Of a stretch of 45,420 nucleotides of DNA, positions 1 through 8,316 are shown one piece after another. The number at the start of each line of letters is the position of its first letter. The stretch's first letter is position 1. The stretch is from NCBI GenBank assembly GCA_963761015.1, contig CAVXFL010000002.1:1-45420 (forward strand). The letters are read 5' to 3'. Position numbers and translations under genes: made by a program. Below the pieces are notes generated by a model that saw only the letters and a program-made list of their open reading frames with translations, had not been told where the DNA came from and ran no database searches. Source of the DNA: CAVXFL01 sp963761015. GTDB lineage: Bacteria > Pseudomonadota > Alphaproteobacteria > Acetobacterales > Acetobacteraceae.

Positions 1-69
1 AGTGGACCCGAATTTAGGACCGGTGGCTTGATTGGAGAGAGGCCGCTCCGCTGATAGACGGAGCGGGAG

Positions 70-360
70 ATGACGAAGCGAACACGACGCAAGATCGATG
101 CGGCGCTGAAGGCGAAGATCGCAGTGGAGGCATTGCGGGAGACCGCGACGGTGACCGACCTCGCGCAGCGCTATGGGGTGCACCCGAACCAAATCTACGC
201 CTGGAAGAAGCAGCTTCAGGAGCAGGCGGCACGGGCATTCGATGCCAAGGTCGGCCACGAGGCTGAGGCGCAGCGCGAACGTGAGATCGAGAAGCTGCAC
301 GCCAAGATCGGGCAGTTGACCGTGGAACGCGATTTTTTGGCCGGGAGGTCCGGAAGATGA
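70..360 (+). CDS. IS3-family transposase OrfA
   Basis: This 96-aa protein has the helix-turn-helix start of IS3 OrfA proteins (residues about 10-45, including the LAQRYGVHPNQIYAWKKQ segment) followed by a basic leucine-rich helix (about 60-90, EREIEKLHAKIGQLTVERDF) that normally mediates multimerisation. It binds the element's terminal repeats. Its TGA overlaps the ATG of orfB in the sequence ATGA at 357-360. A U_UUU_UUG heptamer at 333-339, in the correct zero-frame phase, could also give a -1 frameshift that fuses OrfA to OrfB. Compared with the inverted copy it has Asp in place of Glu after RAF. The family call is confident; frameshifting is inference. Confidence 0.88.
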   Translation: MTKRTRRKIDAALKAKIAVEALRETATVTDLAQRYGVHPNQIYAWKKQLQEQAARAFDAKVGHEAEAQREREIEKLHAKIGQLTVERDFLAGRSGR

Positions 361-1295
361 GCACTCCGGACCGGCGCGCCCGGCTCGACCGCGACCACCC
401 CAACCTATCGGTCCGCCGCCAATGCGCGTTGCTGGGCCTGGCGCGATCCGGCGTGTATCGCGAGCCGACGGCGGCGAACGACAACGAACTCGCGCTGCTG
501 CGTCGCATCGACGAGCTGTTCACGGCCTGGCCGTTTCTCGGTTCGCGGCGGATCACGGCGCTGCTGCGGGCCGAAGGTCGCGCGGTTAACCGCAAGCGGG
601 TGCAGCGGTTGATGCGGTGGATGGGGATCGCCGCACTCGGGCCGAAGCCGCGCACCACCAAGCCGGCGCCGGGGCACAAGATCTTCCCGTATTTGCTTCG
701 GGATTTGCCGATCGAGCGGCCGAACCAGGTCTGGGCGGCGGACATCACCTACGTCCCGATCGGCCGCGGCTTCTTGTATCTGGTGGCGATCATGGACTGG
801 CAGAGCCGGGCGGTGCTGGCTTGGCGGTTGTCGAACACGATGGACGTGTCGTTCTGCGTTTCCGCGCTGGCAGAAGCGCTGAGGCGGTTCGGCAAGCCGG
901 AGATCTTCAACACCGATCAGGGGAGCCAATTCACCAGCGCGGCGTTCACCGGCACGCTGCTCGCGGCCGGGATCAAAGTGTCGATGGACGGGCGCGGGCG
1001 GTGGCTGGACAACGTGTTCATTGAGCGGTTGTGGCGCTCGCTGAAGCACGAGGACGTGTATCTGAAAGGCTATGCGGATGGCCGCGAGGCGCGGGCCGGG
1101 ATTGCCGCATGGATCGCGTTTTACAATCTGCGGCGGCCGCATCAGGCGCTGGGAAATCGCCCGCCGATGGCGGTTTCGCGCGAGGGGCTGCCCGGCAAGA
1201 GCGAAACGGTTGTGGACATGACGCTGCGCTTGGATAACGCTGGCGCGTTATCCACATGCCCACAACCGCAGCAGCAGCAGCCACAAGCGGCATAA
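357..1295 (+). CDS. IS3-family transposase OrfB (DDE integrase-like)
   Basis: This 312-aa protein carries the catalytic half of the IS3 transposase. An HTH_21-like N-terminal segment (about 10-100) precedes the rve integrase core with the three acidic residues visible: Asp in AADITYVP, Asp in NTDQGSQFTS and Glu in DNVFIERLWRS. A C-terminal tail with NLRRPHQALG is typical of the family. Its length is normal for a stand-alone OrfB and the frame is intact, so the element may be active. The start overlaps the orfA stop (ATGA), and the reading frame is also reachable by -1 slippage on the upstream T6G run. It is identical at the protein level to the copy at 2710-3648. Confidence 0.92.
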   Translation: MSTPDRRARLDRDHPNLSVRRQCALLGLARSGVYREPTAANDNELALLRRIDELFTAWPFLGSRRITALLRAEGRAVNRKRVQRLMRWMGIAALGPKPRTTKPAPGHKIFPYLLRDLPIERPNQVWAADITYVPIGRGFLYLVAIMDWQSRAVLAWRLSNTMDVSFCVSALAEALRRFGKPEIFNTDQGSQFTSAAFTGTLLAAGIKVSMDGRGRWLDNVFIERLWRSLKHEDVYLKGYADGREARAGIAAWIAFYNLRRPHQALGNRPPMAVSREGLPGKSETVVDMTLRLDNAGALSTCPQPQQQQPQAA

Positions 1296-1369
1296 TGTGA
1301 GGAATCAGGAGCGGTCGAATTCCAATTAAGCCGAGCGGCTCAGTGGTCCACTTGAGGGGGTCCGCCTCA

Positions 1370-2070
1370 GAGGTTTCGTCCGAACACACCACGGCGCTGG
1401 CGGTCACGGTTTCGCGGATCGCCACCGCGGCCGCGAGCAACGGCTCGCGCGCGCGGGCCAGCATGTTGCTGATCGCGCCTTCGCTGATCGACAGCGAGAA
1501 CACCTCGTCCATCAGGGTGGCCAGCCGCTCCATGCCGATGGCGTGGGCATAGTGCAGGTAGACCACCAGCGCCGCGATCGACTGGCCGAATGGCGAACCC
1601 GGCTCCAGCCCGGCCGGCGCCGTGGCCACCACGCGCTTGCCGCAGCAGGCGCAACGGCCGCCGAACAGCCGCACCTGCGTGACGTCCGGCTTGACCGGCG
1701 GCAGTTCGATGCGCTCGTAGACGTTCTGCGGCGTCGGCAAGGTCTCCGGAAAGGCCGCCTGGCAGTTCGGACAAGCGGTCAGCTTGGCCTCGACCACACG
1801 ATCCGGGTTCGGGTGCAGCGTGCGACCCGCGCCGGGCCGGCTCTTGCGCGCCGGGCGATCACCGCCGGGCGACGGGAGATTTTCCTTCTGGCCTTGCGAC
1901 GGAGGCTTCGACGAGTTGTCTGGGGTCTTCGCCGGGCGGGTCAGTTCATCCACCCGCGCCTGCAGTACCGCGATCTGCTGCTGCGCCGCCGCAAGCTGCG
2001 CCATCAGCGCCCGGATCAGCGCGTCCTTCTCCGCATGGCTCAGTTCGTCGAGGTCGGGGCACGTCGGCAC
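1370..2070 (-). pseudogene. IS66-family transposase, N-terminal part, cut by IS3
   Basis: About 233 codons match the N-terminal half of the 455-aa transposase at 11964-13331, beginning at the same GTG start (MPTCPDLDELS). It contains the coiled-coil start, the NSSKPPSQ segment and the CxxC/CxxC zinc-binding pair (CPNCQ, CACCGK), and it ends at the first catalytic Asp (CSDETS). Past 1370 the frame runs into IS3 sequence and gives a meaningless chimeric tail. The catalytic core is missing, so the product cannot transpose, although it might bind IS66 ends. Differences from the intact copy are single bases only. Confidence 0.88.
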
Positions 2071-2189
2071 CCCGCGTTTAGAATCGAGGCGCCCGTAGCC
2101 GTGTCAAGCGTTATCCGATGCTGCGGCTCGTCCCGGTCTGATCGGGCCGGCCCGACCCAGGCCGCTCCGTCACCAAGGTGAGCAATTAC
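1370..2189 (-). mobile_element. Truncated IS66-family element (left part)
   Basis: The stretch is nearly identical to the left 820 bp of the intact IS66-family element at 11845-13339, including the terminal repeat GTAATTGCTCACC (here at 2177-2189 on the minus strand). It stops abruptly at 1370, where IS3 copy 1 has inserted after GAAACCTC in the transposase gene. The rest of the element may lie to the left of the window, because the two bases before IS3 fit the expected target duplication. Its outer end abuts lower-GC sequence with an open reading frame that it appears to have interrupted. Confidence 0.9.
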
Positions 2190-2593
2190 GCGTCAGAAGC
2201 TCATCCGGAGCGACTGCAATATACGATCAACAAATTCGTCTTTTTGCGGATAAGCAAATTCAAGAATGCATGAAACCATATATCGACAAGATATTTGCCG
2301 CAGCCCTTGGCGCTTCTTCCTCGTCTTTGCCGCCATCAACACCCTATCACCAAGTTGTGCCAAGAGGGAAAGTAATACTACTATGCGACAACCAGTACCA
2401 CCTCATTTACCGAGGGCCACAGGGTGGGTCCCTGGATCGCTTTGTGACGAGCGTAGGTGGTGGTAATTGGAGCGCTCGCCTTGGCGAGGGAATAACATGT
2501 TGCCCCCCCGGCACTCTCCGTCCATCCAAACTGGATATAACTTTGATGGATGCCCAAGAGAGTGCGGCAGTCTATGACATTAGGTGCAAGTGA
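2190..2593 (+). pseudogene. 3' remnant of an unidentified lower-GC gene
   Basis: The frame ending at 2593 is open all the way back to the IS66 boundary at 2189, so the ATG at 2270 (107 aa to the stop) is probably an internal Met of a longer gene whose 5' end was removed by IS66. The visible protein has a helical start (IQECMKPYIDKIFAAALG), a beta-rich middle (KVILLCDNQYHLIYRG), several Cys (ITCCPPG, DIRCK) and no motif I recognise. Its base composition is close to even, clearly lower in GC than the surrounding chromosome and the IS elements, which suggests acquired DNA. It is enclosed by IS66 on the left and IS3 copy 2 on the right. An overlapping short frame from 2266 looks spurious. Confidence 0.45.
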
Positions 2594-2709
2594 TCTGGCC
2601 ACGTGAGACAGCCCCGAACGGCTACGCCACTATACTGAGGCGGACCCCCTCAAGTGGACCACTGAGCCGCTCGGCTTAATTGGAATTCGACCGCTCCTGA
2701 TTCCTCACA

Positions 2710-3648
2710 TTATGCCGCTTGTGGCTGCTGCTGCTGCGGTTGTGGGCATGTGGATAACGCGCCAGCGTTATCCAAGCGCAGCGTCATGTCCACAACCGTT
2801 TCGCTCTTGCCGGGCAGCCCCTCGCGCGAAACCGCCATCGGCGGGCGATTTCCCAGCGCCTGATGCGGCCGCCGCAGATTGTAAAACGCGATCCATGCGG
2901 CAATCCCGGCCCGCGCCTCGCGGCCATCCGCATAGCCTTTCAGATACACGTCCTCGTGCTTCAGCGAGCGCCACAACCGCTCAATGAACACGTTGTCCAG
3001 CCACCGCCCGCGCCCGTCCATCGACACTTTGATCCCGGCCGCGAGCAGCGTGCCGGTGAACGCCGCGCTGGTGAATTGGCTCCCCTGATCGGTGTTGAAG
3101 ATCTCCGGCTTGCCGAACCGCCTCAGCGCTTCTGCCAGCGCGGAAACGCAGAACGACACGTCCATCGTGTTCGACAACCGCCAAGCCAGCACCGCCCGGC
3201 TCTGCCAGTCCATGATCGCCACCAGATACAAGAAGCCGCGGCCGATCGGGACGTAGGTGATGTCCGCCGCCCAGACCTGGTTCGGCCGCTCGATCGGCAA
3301 ATCCCGAAGCAAATACGGGAAGATCTTGTGCCCCGGCGCCGGCTTGGTGGTGCGCGGCTTCGGCCCGAGTGCGGCGATCCCCATCCACCGCATCAACCGC
3401 TGCACCCGCTTGCGGTTAACCGCGCGACCTTCGGCCCGCAGCAGCGCCGTGATCCGCCGCGAACCGAGAAACGGCCAGGCCGTGAACAGCTCGTCGATGC
3501 GACGCAGCAGCGCGAGTTCGTTGTCGTTCGCCGCCGTCGGCTCGCGATACACGCCGGATCGCGCCAGGCCCAGCAACGCGCATTGGCGGCGGACCGATAG
3601 GTTGGGGTGGTCGCGGTCGAGCCGGGCGCGCCGGTCCGGAGTGCTCAT
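2710..3648 (-). CDS. IS3-family transposase OrfB (copy 2)
   Basis: This 312-aa catalytic transposase is identical in protein sequence to the product of 357-1295. The DDE residues are present in AADITYVP, NTDQGSQFTS and DNVFIERLWRS. Its ATG overlaps the orfA stop codon as ATGA (3645-3648), and the same T6G slippery run lies in the overlap region. The perfect protein identity shows that the two copies diverged very recently or are kept uniform by gene conversion. It provides intact transposase that could act on both copies in trans. Confidence 0.92.
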   Translation of the reverse strand: MSTPDRRARLDRDHPNLSVRRQCALLGLARSGVYREPTAANDNELALLRRIDELFTAWPFLGSRRITALLRAEGRAVNRKRVQRLMRWMGIAALGPKPRTTKPAPGHKIFPYLLRDLPIERPNQVWAADITYVPIGRGFLYLVAIMDWQSRAVLAWRLSNTMDVSFCVSALAEALRRFGKPEIFNTDQGSQFTSAAFTGTLLAAGIKVSMDGRGRWLDNVFIERLWRSLKHEDVYLKGYADGREARAGIAAWIAFYNLRRPHQALGNRPPMAVSREGLPGKSETVVDMTLRLDNAGALSTCPQPQQQQPQAA

Positions 3649-3935
3649 CTTCCGGACCTCCCGGCCAAAAAATCGCGTTCCACGGTCAACTGCCCGATCT
3701 TGGCGTGCAGCTTCTCGATCTCACGTTCGCGCTGCGCCTCAGCCTCGTGGCCGACCTTGGCTTCGAATGCCCGTGCCGCCTGCTCCTGAAGCTGCTTCTT
3801 CCAGGCGTAGATTTGGTTCGGGTGCACCCCATAGCGCTGCGCGAGGTCGGTCACCGTCGCGGTCTCCCGCAATGCCTCCACTGCGATCTTCGCCTTCAGC
3901 GCCGCATCGATCTTGCGTCGTGTTCGCTTCGTCAT
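3645..3935 (-). CDS. IS3-family transposase OrfA (copy 2)
   Basis: This 96-aa helix-turn-helix protein of the IS3 transposase pair differs from copy 1 only in Glu for Asp in the RAF-E-AKVGHE segment. The N-terminal HTH (about residues 10-45) should recognise the element ends; the C-terminal basic leucine-rich helix should mediate oligomerisation. It overlaps orfB by four bases (ATGA). The U_UUU_UUG heptamer near the 3' end is conserved, so an OrfAB fusion is possible from this copy too. Confidence 0.88.
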   Translation of the reverse strand: MTKRTRRKIDAALKAKIAVEALRETATVTDLAQRYGVHPNQIYAWKKQLQEQAARAFEAKVGHEAEAQREREIEKLHAKIGQLTVERDFLAGRSGR

Positions 3936-4003
3936 CTCCCGCTCCGTCTATCAGCGGAGCGGCCTCTCTCCAATCAAGCCACCGGTCCTAAATTCGGGGT
4001 CCA

Positions 4004-4213
4004 CTTCTGGCCGCGATGGATCTGCGTCACGTCGTCGTAGAGATCGACGGCGGGATCGCCCTTCACCTGCTCCGCCGGCAGGCTCTCCACCCGTTCGGCG
4101 AGCGCCCTGACCGCCTCGGTCGTGGAGCGCCCGAAAATGGCGGCGATGGTCGCGTCGTCAACCGCTGCGCCGAGATGCCCGGCGATCCGGACGTAGCTTT
4201 GTAACTGAGCTGG
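4004..4213 (-). pseudogene. Coding fragment interrupted by IS3 copy 2
   Basis: On the minus strand an open frame reads SYVRIAGHLGAAVDDATIAA, then GRSTTEAVRALAERVESLPA and finally DLYDDVTQIHRGQK, with strong third-position GC bias and good protein-like composition. It runs straight into the IS3 end at 4003, so the 3' part is missing from this side. Upstream the frame reaches a stop near 4262 without a credible start codon, so the 5' part also looks lost or shifted. I do not recognise the family. The opposite-strand frame here looks like a shadow. This is probably one side of a gene destroyed by insertion or rearrangement. Confidence 0.4.
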
Positions 4214-4301
4214 CAGGCTCGTTCGGCTACGCCCGCGGAAGCTATGTGGGAGGATGGCTAATCAGATTGAGCGACGCCAGACACCGAGTACCTGCTTGCA
4301 C

Positions 4302-5463
4302 TTAGATCCAGCGCCGGAGTCGATCCGCTGCCTCCCGCATGTCGGCCTCCGGGCCGCAATAGCTGAAGCGGACGAAGCGGTTGCCGCGGGCGGCGTCGAA
4401 GTCGACGCCCGGCGTCGCGGCCACGCCGAGTTCGGCCAGCATGCGGGCGCAGAAGGCGGCGCTGTCATTGGTGCGCTCGGTTACGTCGGCGAATAGGTAG
4501 AAGGCGCCCTCGGCCGGGCTCAGGCGGGGAAAGCCGGCGCGCGGCAGCGCATCCAGCAGGAAATCGCGCGAGCGGCGGTAGCGCGCGACATTCGCCTCGC
4601 AACTCGGCGTGGCAGTCGAACGCGGCCTCGGCGGCGATTTGCGACAGATGCGGGGCGCTGATGAACATGTTCTGCGCCAGACACTCCACCGGGCGCAGCA
4701 GATCCTCGGGCAGCACCATCCAGCCGACGCGCCAGCCGGTCATGCTGAAATATTTCGAGAAGCTGTTCACCACCACCGCGTGCGGGCTCAGCGCCGCCGC
4801 CGTCGTTATCGGCGAATCGTATTGAATGCCGTGATAGATCTCGTCGCTGACGAGCCGCACCGAACGCGCGTCGCACCAGGCGGCGATGGCGGCAAGCTCA
4901 TCGGGGTGCAGCATCGTGCCGGCCGGGTTGCAGGGGCTGGCGACGATCAGCCCGTCGGGCGGCGGGTCGAGCCGCTCCAGCAACGCGACGCTCGGCTGGA
5001 AGCGCGTCTCCGGCCCGGCCTCGATGATCACCGGCCGCATGCCGAGGGCCGCGAGGATGTTCACGTAGGGCGGGTAATAGGGCGCGGCCAGCGCCACCCG
5101 GTCGCCGCGATCGAAGGCGGCGAGGAAGGCGAGCGGAAACGCCCCGGACGCGCCCACCGTCACCGCGATGCGCGAGCCCGGCAGCGCCAGCCCGTACCAG
5201 TCGCGGTAATGCCCGGCGATGCGCTCGCGCAACGAGGGGCGGCCCAGCGCCTCGGTGTAGCCGAGCGCCTCGCCGCCGCGCAGCGCCGCTTCCGCCGCGC
5301 GCGCGGCGCCGGCCGGCGCGCCGGTGCCCGGCTGGCCGACCTCCATGCGGATCACGCGCGGCGCGCCCGGCGGCAGCGCCGCCTGCCGCGCGTTGGCGGC
5401 GGCGATCACGTCCATGACGATGAACGGCGGCGCCAAAGCGCCGCGCCCGACCTTCAGCGCCAT
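4302..5463 (-). pseudogene. Class I/II aminotransferase, one frameshift
   Basis: This is a fold-type I PLP-dependent aminotransferase of the aspartate-aminotransferase superfamily, cytoplasmic, about 386 aa if the frame is restored. Visible motifs are the substrate/cofactor Asn-Pro in ASPCNPAGTM, Asp/Tyr in VSDEIYHGI and the PLP lysine in NSFSKYFSMTGWRVGW. Near 4607 one extra base shifts the frame after FDCHAEL. The downstream frame then continues as EANVARYRRSRDFLLDALP and ends ...EAADRLRRWI at a TAA at 4302-4304, so the family's C-terminal domain is present but out of frame. The start ATG lies six bases after the stop of the gamma-glutamyltransferase-like gene, so the two form one operon. 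Substrate cannot be read from sequence. Real pseudogene versus assembly error is unresolved. Confidence 0.8.
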
Positions 5464-5469
5464 CGGCGC

Positions 5470-6898
5470 CTAATCCTCGCTGCCGCCGTATGCCGTGCCG
5501 GTGCCGCGCCGGTCCGTCATCCAGCGGCAGGTGTCCTCGTCGCCCGGCACGTAGCCCGGGCAGGAAATGACGTTGATCCGGCCCGGCTCCGGCACCGGTC
5601 GCGGCACGAGCGGGTGCTTTTTCGCCGCTGGATGACGCAGCACCTGATACAGGCCATCGGCGACGGCGATTGCCGCCGCCTCCTGCCCCGAGCCGCCGAC
5701 GGCAGCACGGAATCCTTCCTCCCCGGGGTTCCAGGCGATGGCCGCCGACAACAACGGCGGCGGCACCGCGGCCGGCGAGGCGGCGAGCAGGATGCCGGTG
5801 CCCGGGGCGATCCGCCCGGTGCCGAAGAGGTTGTCCATGGTCACCGCGCAGGCCACCGCCATGCCGTGCCGGTCCAACGTGACGAACGAGGTCGAGGCCG
5901 GTAGCGGCGGCAGGCTGGCCGGCGGCAACTGCGCGTTCAACAACGCGCCCGGCTGGCCCCCGCCGGCGCGCCAGCGCGCCGCCACCGCGATCGCCCGCGC
6001 CCGCGCCTGCCGCAGCGCGGCGGGATTGCGCTCCAGTACCCGGAACGCCGCCGCCGCGGCCAGGCCGCCATCGGCCGGCGGCGGCAGGAACGCGACCCGC
6101 TCGCGCGCCGTCCGCGACGACGATCGGCGGCGCCAGAAACGCGGAGGCGCGCGCCAGATCGGCGGCGGTAAGCCCGGCGCCCACCGCATCGGCGGAGCCG
6201 TGCAACCGTCCGGCCAGCACGCCGCGATAAAGATCGGCAATGCCGGCCTCGCGCATCTGCGCGAGCGTCACGCCGAGATCGGGCTGCACCATGGCCGCGC
6301 CCTCGCTGAGCGGCGATCCGTTCGGCGCGAACACGGCGCGCGCGCCCGGGTCGGCCAGCAGCGGCAGCCCGACCACCTTGATGTCGCGGGCCAGCGCGCG
6401 CGACACCGGCACCCCGAAGCGGGCCAGTTGCTGCGCCGGCGTGATCAGATTGGCGAGCGGGAGATGGCCGTAGCGGGCGGAGAGTTCGCCGAGTCCAAGC
6501 GCCAGCATCGGCACGGAAGCGGGGCGATCGGCCCCGGCGGCGAGTTGGGCCGGCGCGCGCGGGGTGAACAGCAGCGCCTCGGGCGCGTGGCCCGGCCGGT
6601 ACACCAGGCAGGCGCCGCCGCCGCCGAGGCTGGCGCGGGACGGCAAGGTCACGGCGAGCGTGAAGCCGATCGCCACCGCCGCGTCGGCCGCGTTGCCGCC
6701 GCCGGAGAGCACGTCGCGCCCGGTGAGTGCCGCGCGGCCCTCGTCGGCGACCACCGCGCCGTAAAACCCGCTCACGTGCCCGATCTGCCCGACCGCCGGT
6801 CCACCGAACACGGTCCGGCCGACCCAGGTGCAGCCGGAGGTCGCCGCGGCCAGCAACAGCAGGACGGCGCCGCGCCGCCGCGCTAAACTCCGGCGCAT
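5470..6898 (-). pseudogene. Gamma-glutamyltransferase-like lipoprotein, one frameshift
   Basis: This N-terminal-nucleophile hydrolase is related to gamma-glutamyltranspeptidases, about 475 aa when repaired. It begins with a lipoprotein-type signal (MRRSLARRR, hydrophobic run, ATSGC), so it would be an exported, membrane-anchored enzyme. The GGT hallmark GGNAADAAVAIGFTLAV appears near residue 67, and a candidate catalytic Thr lies in ASTSFVTLDRHG before the small subunit. The frame breaks near 6105: ADGAR is followed in the next frame by ERVAFLPPPADGG, consistent with one extra base. It is followed after six bases by the aminotransferase. The start ATG (6898-6896) shares two bases with the divergent M48 protease start. 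A longer upstream frame has no support. A second, intact GGT-like gene lies at 39205. Confidence 0.75.
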
Positions 6899-8306
6899 GC
6901 TCTCGCGCCTCGGCCGCCGCTCGCCCGCCCGCCTGCTCGCGCTGCTCTGCGGCTTCGCCCTCGCGTTCGGCGCCGCGCCGCCGCGCCCGGCCCGCGCGCA
7001 GGCGGCGGACGGCGGCGCTTCCGGTGTGGTGGTGATCCGCGACGCCGAGACGGAGACGCTGCTGCGCACCTACGCCGATCCTCTGTTCAGGGCAGGCGGG
7101 ATCGACCCCGGCCTCGTCCACATCGTTCTGATCAAGGACCCCGCCATAAACTCGTTCGTGAGCACCGGCAACCGGATGTTCCTGGACACCGGGCTGATCG
7201 AACAGTCGGATTCGGCGCGCGAGCTGATCGGCGTGATGGCGCACGAGACCGGCCACATCATCGACGGCCATCTCAGCCGGCTGCCGGAGGCGATGCAAAG
7301 CGCGCTGTACGAATTGCTCGCGGCGATGCTGCTGGCCGTCGCCGCCGGCGTGGCGGGGCGCAATTCCGGTGGCGGCGACGCGGCGGCGGGGATCGCGCTC
7401 GGCGGCATGCAGATGGCGCAGCGCCAATATCTGAGCTTCACGCGCACCATCGAGGCCTCGGCCGACCAGGCCGCCCTCCGGATTCTCGACCGGCTGTGCT
7501 GGCCGGCGATCGGCCTGCTCCACCTGTTCCAGAAACTGGACGGCCAGGAGGCGCTGACGCCGGAGTTGCAGGACCCGTACGTCCGCACCCACCCGCTTAC
7601 CGCCGACCGGATCGCGGCCGTGCAGGACCATGTCGATCACAGCCGCTGCTCGAAGGCGTCGCTGCCCGCCGGCTGGGAGCGCGCGTTCGCGATGGTCCGG
7701 GCCAAGCTGGTCGGCTTTCTGGCGCCGCGCGACGAGGTGCTGCGGCGCTATCCCGAGACCGATCGCTCGGCGCCCGCCCGCTACGCCCGCGCGGTCATGC
7801 TCTTTCGCCAGGGGCATACGCAGCCGGCGCTCGACCTGCTGAACGGCCTGATCGCCGCGCAGCCCGGCAACCCGTGGCTGCACGAGCTGCAGGGGCAGAT
7901 CCTGTTCGACGGCGGCCGGGGCGAGGCGGCGATCGCGGCCTATCGCCGGGCCGCGCGGCTGGCGCCGGACCAGCCGCTGATCGGCCAGGAACTGGCGCAC
8001 GCCGAGATCGAGACCGGCAACCCCGCCCTGCTCCGCCCGGCCATTGCCCGCTTGCAAATCGCGCTCGCGCGCGATCGGGGCGATGCGTTCGGCTGGCACG
8101 AACTGGGCGTGGCCTGGGGCCGGCTCGGCAATATGGGCCAGGCCGATCTTGCGCTCGCCGAGGAAGCCATGCTGAAGCGCGACTTCGCGGGCGCGCGGGA
8201 ACTCGCCCGCCGCGCCCAGGCGGGGTTGCCGCCCGGCCCGGCGCGGCTGCGCGCCATCGACATCGCCAATGCGGTCAGGAAAGAGAACCGGCCGCAGGAC
8301 AATTGA
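6897..8306 (+). CDS. M48 family metalloprotease with TPR repeats (BepA-like)
   Basis: This 469-aa periplasmic zinc protease has a signal peptide (residues 1 to about 35: MLSRLGRRSP, a hydrophobic stretch, then ARA-Q). The M48 catalytic motif HETGH is at 116-120 with a third ligand Glu at about 186 (TIEASADQAA). The C-terminal 200 residues contain TPR-like helical repeats (ALDLLNGLIAAQPGNPWLHE and following). This is the layout of BepA/YfgC proteins, which assist or degrade outer-membrane proteins; that role is inferred from the family. No Shine-Dalgarno is obvious before the start, but TAAACT at 6884-6889 lies where a -10 box of a leaderless transcript would. The stop codon overlaps the ribosome site of the DsbA-like gene, so the two are one operon. 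Confidence 0.9.
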   Translation: MLSRLGRRSPARLLALLCGFALAFGAAPPRPARAQAADGGASGVVVIRDAETETLLRTYADPLFRAGGIDPGLVHIVLIKDPAINSFVSTGNRMFLDTGLIEQSDSARELIGVMAHETGHIIDGHLSRLPEAMQSALYELLAAMLLAVAAGVAGRNSGGGDAAAGIALGGMQMAQRQYLSFTRTIEASADQAALRILDRLCWPAIGLLHLFQKLDGQEALTPELQDPYVRTHPLTADRIAAVQDHVDHSRCSKASLPAGWERAFAMVRAKLVGFLAPRDEVLRRYPETDRSAPARYARAVMLFRQGHTQPALDLLNGLIAAQPGNPWLHELQGQILFDGGRGEAAIAAYRRAARLAPDQPLIGQELAHAEIETGNPALLRPAIARLQIALARDRGDAFGWHELGVAWGRLGNMGQADLALAEEAMLKRDFAGARELARRAQAGLPPGPARLRAIDIANAVRKENRPQDN

Positions 8307-8316
8307 GGAGATTTGC

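Larger units (their letters stand above)
3..1369 (+). mobile_element. IS3-family insertion sequence, copy 1
   Basis: The element carries overlapping orfA/orfB and ends in imperfect inverted repeats: the left end begins TGGACCC and the right end read inward begins TGAGGCGGACCCCC, giving the TG...CA termini of the IS3 family. The right boundary is fixed by comparison with the intact IS66 element at 11845-13339: the IS66 transposase sequence ...GAAACCTC is broken exactly where the IS3 end begins. The two bases AG before the left end and GAG after the right end fit a 3-bp GAG target duplication, though the left flank is cut by the window edge. It is almost identical to the inverted copy at 2636-4003; it lacks one C in the left terminal repeat and has at least one substitution in orfA (Asp for Glu). 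Confidence 0.9.
2636..4003 (-). mobile_element. IS3-family insertion sequence, copy 2 (inverted)
   Basis: This is the same element as copy 1 in opposite orientation, 1368 bp, with a complete left terminal repeat TGGACCCCG (at 3995-4003 on the minus strand) and the right end TGAGGCGGACCCCC at 2636. Both open reading frames are intact. The immediate flanks are ...CTATAC on the low side and CTTCTGG on the high side, with no matching 3-4 bp duplication, so one or both junctions were probably rearranged after insertion, for example by recombination between IS copies. The outer junction at 4003/4004 cuts a coding fragment on the minus strand. Confidence 0.92.

Noticed and set aside
1018..2070. A 350-aa minus-strand frame joining IS66 transposase to another sequence
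   Set aside because: The C-terminal third is antisense read-through into IS3 copy 1; only the N-terminal 233 codons are IS66 coding sequence.
4898..7069. A 723-aa frame that seems to fuse the GGT-like protein to another protein
   Set aside because: Past the frameshift near 6105 it reads out of frame through the GGT C-terminus and the aminotransferase; the real protein continues in the neighbouring frame.
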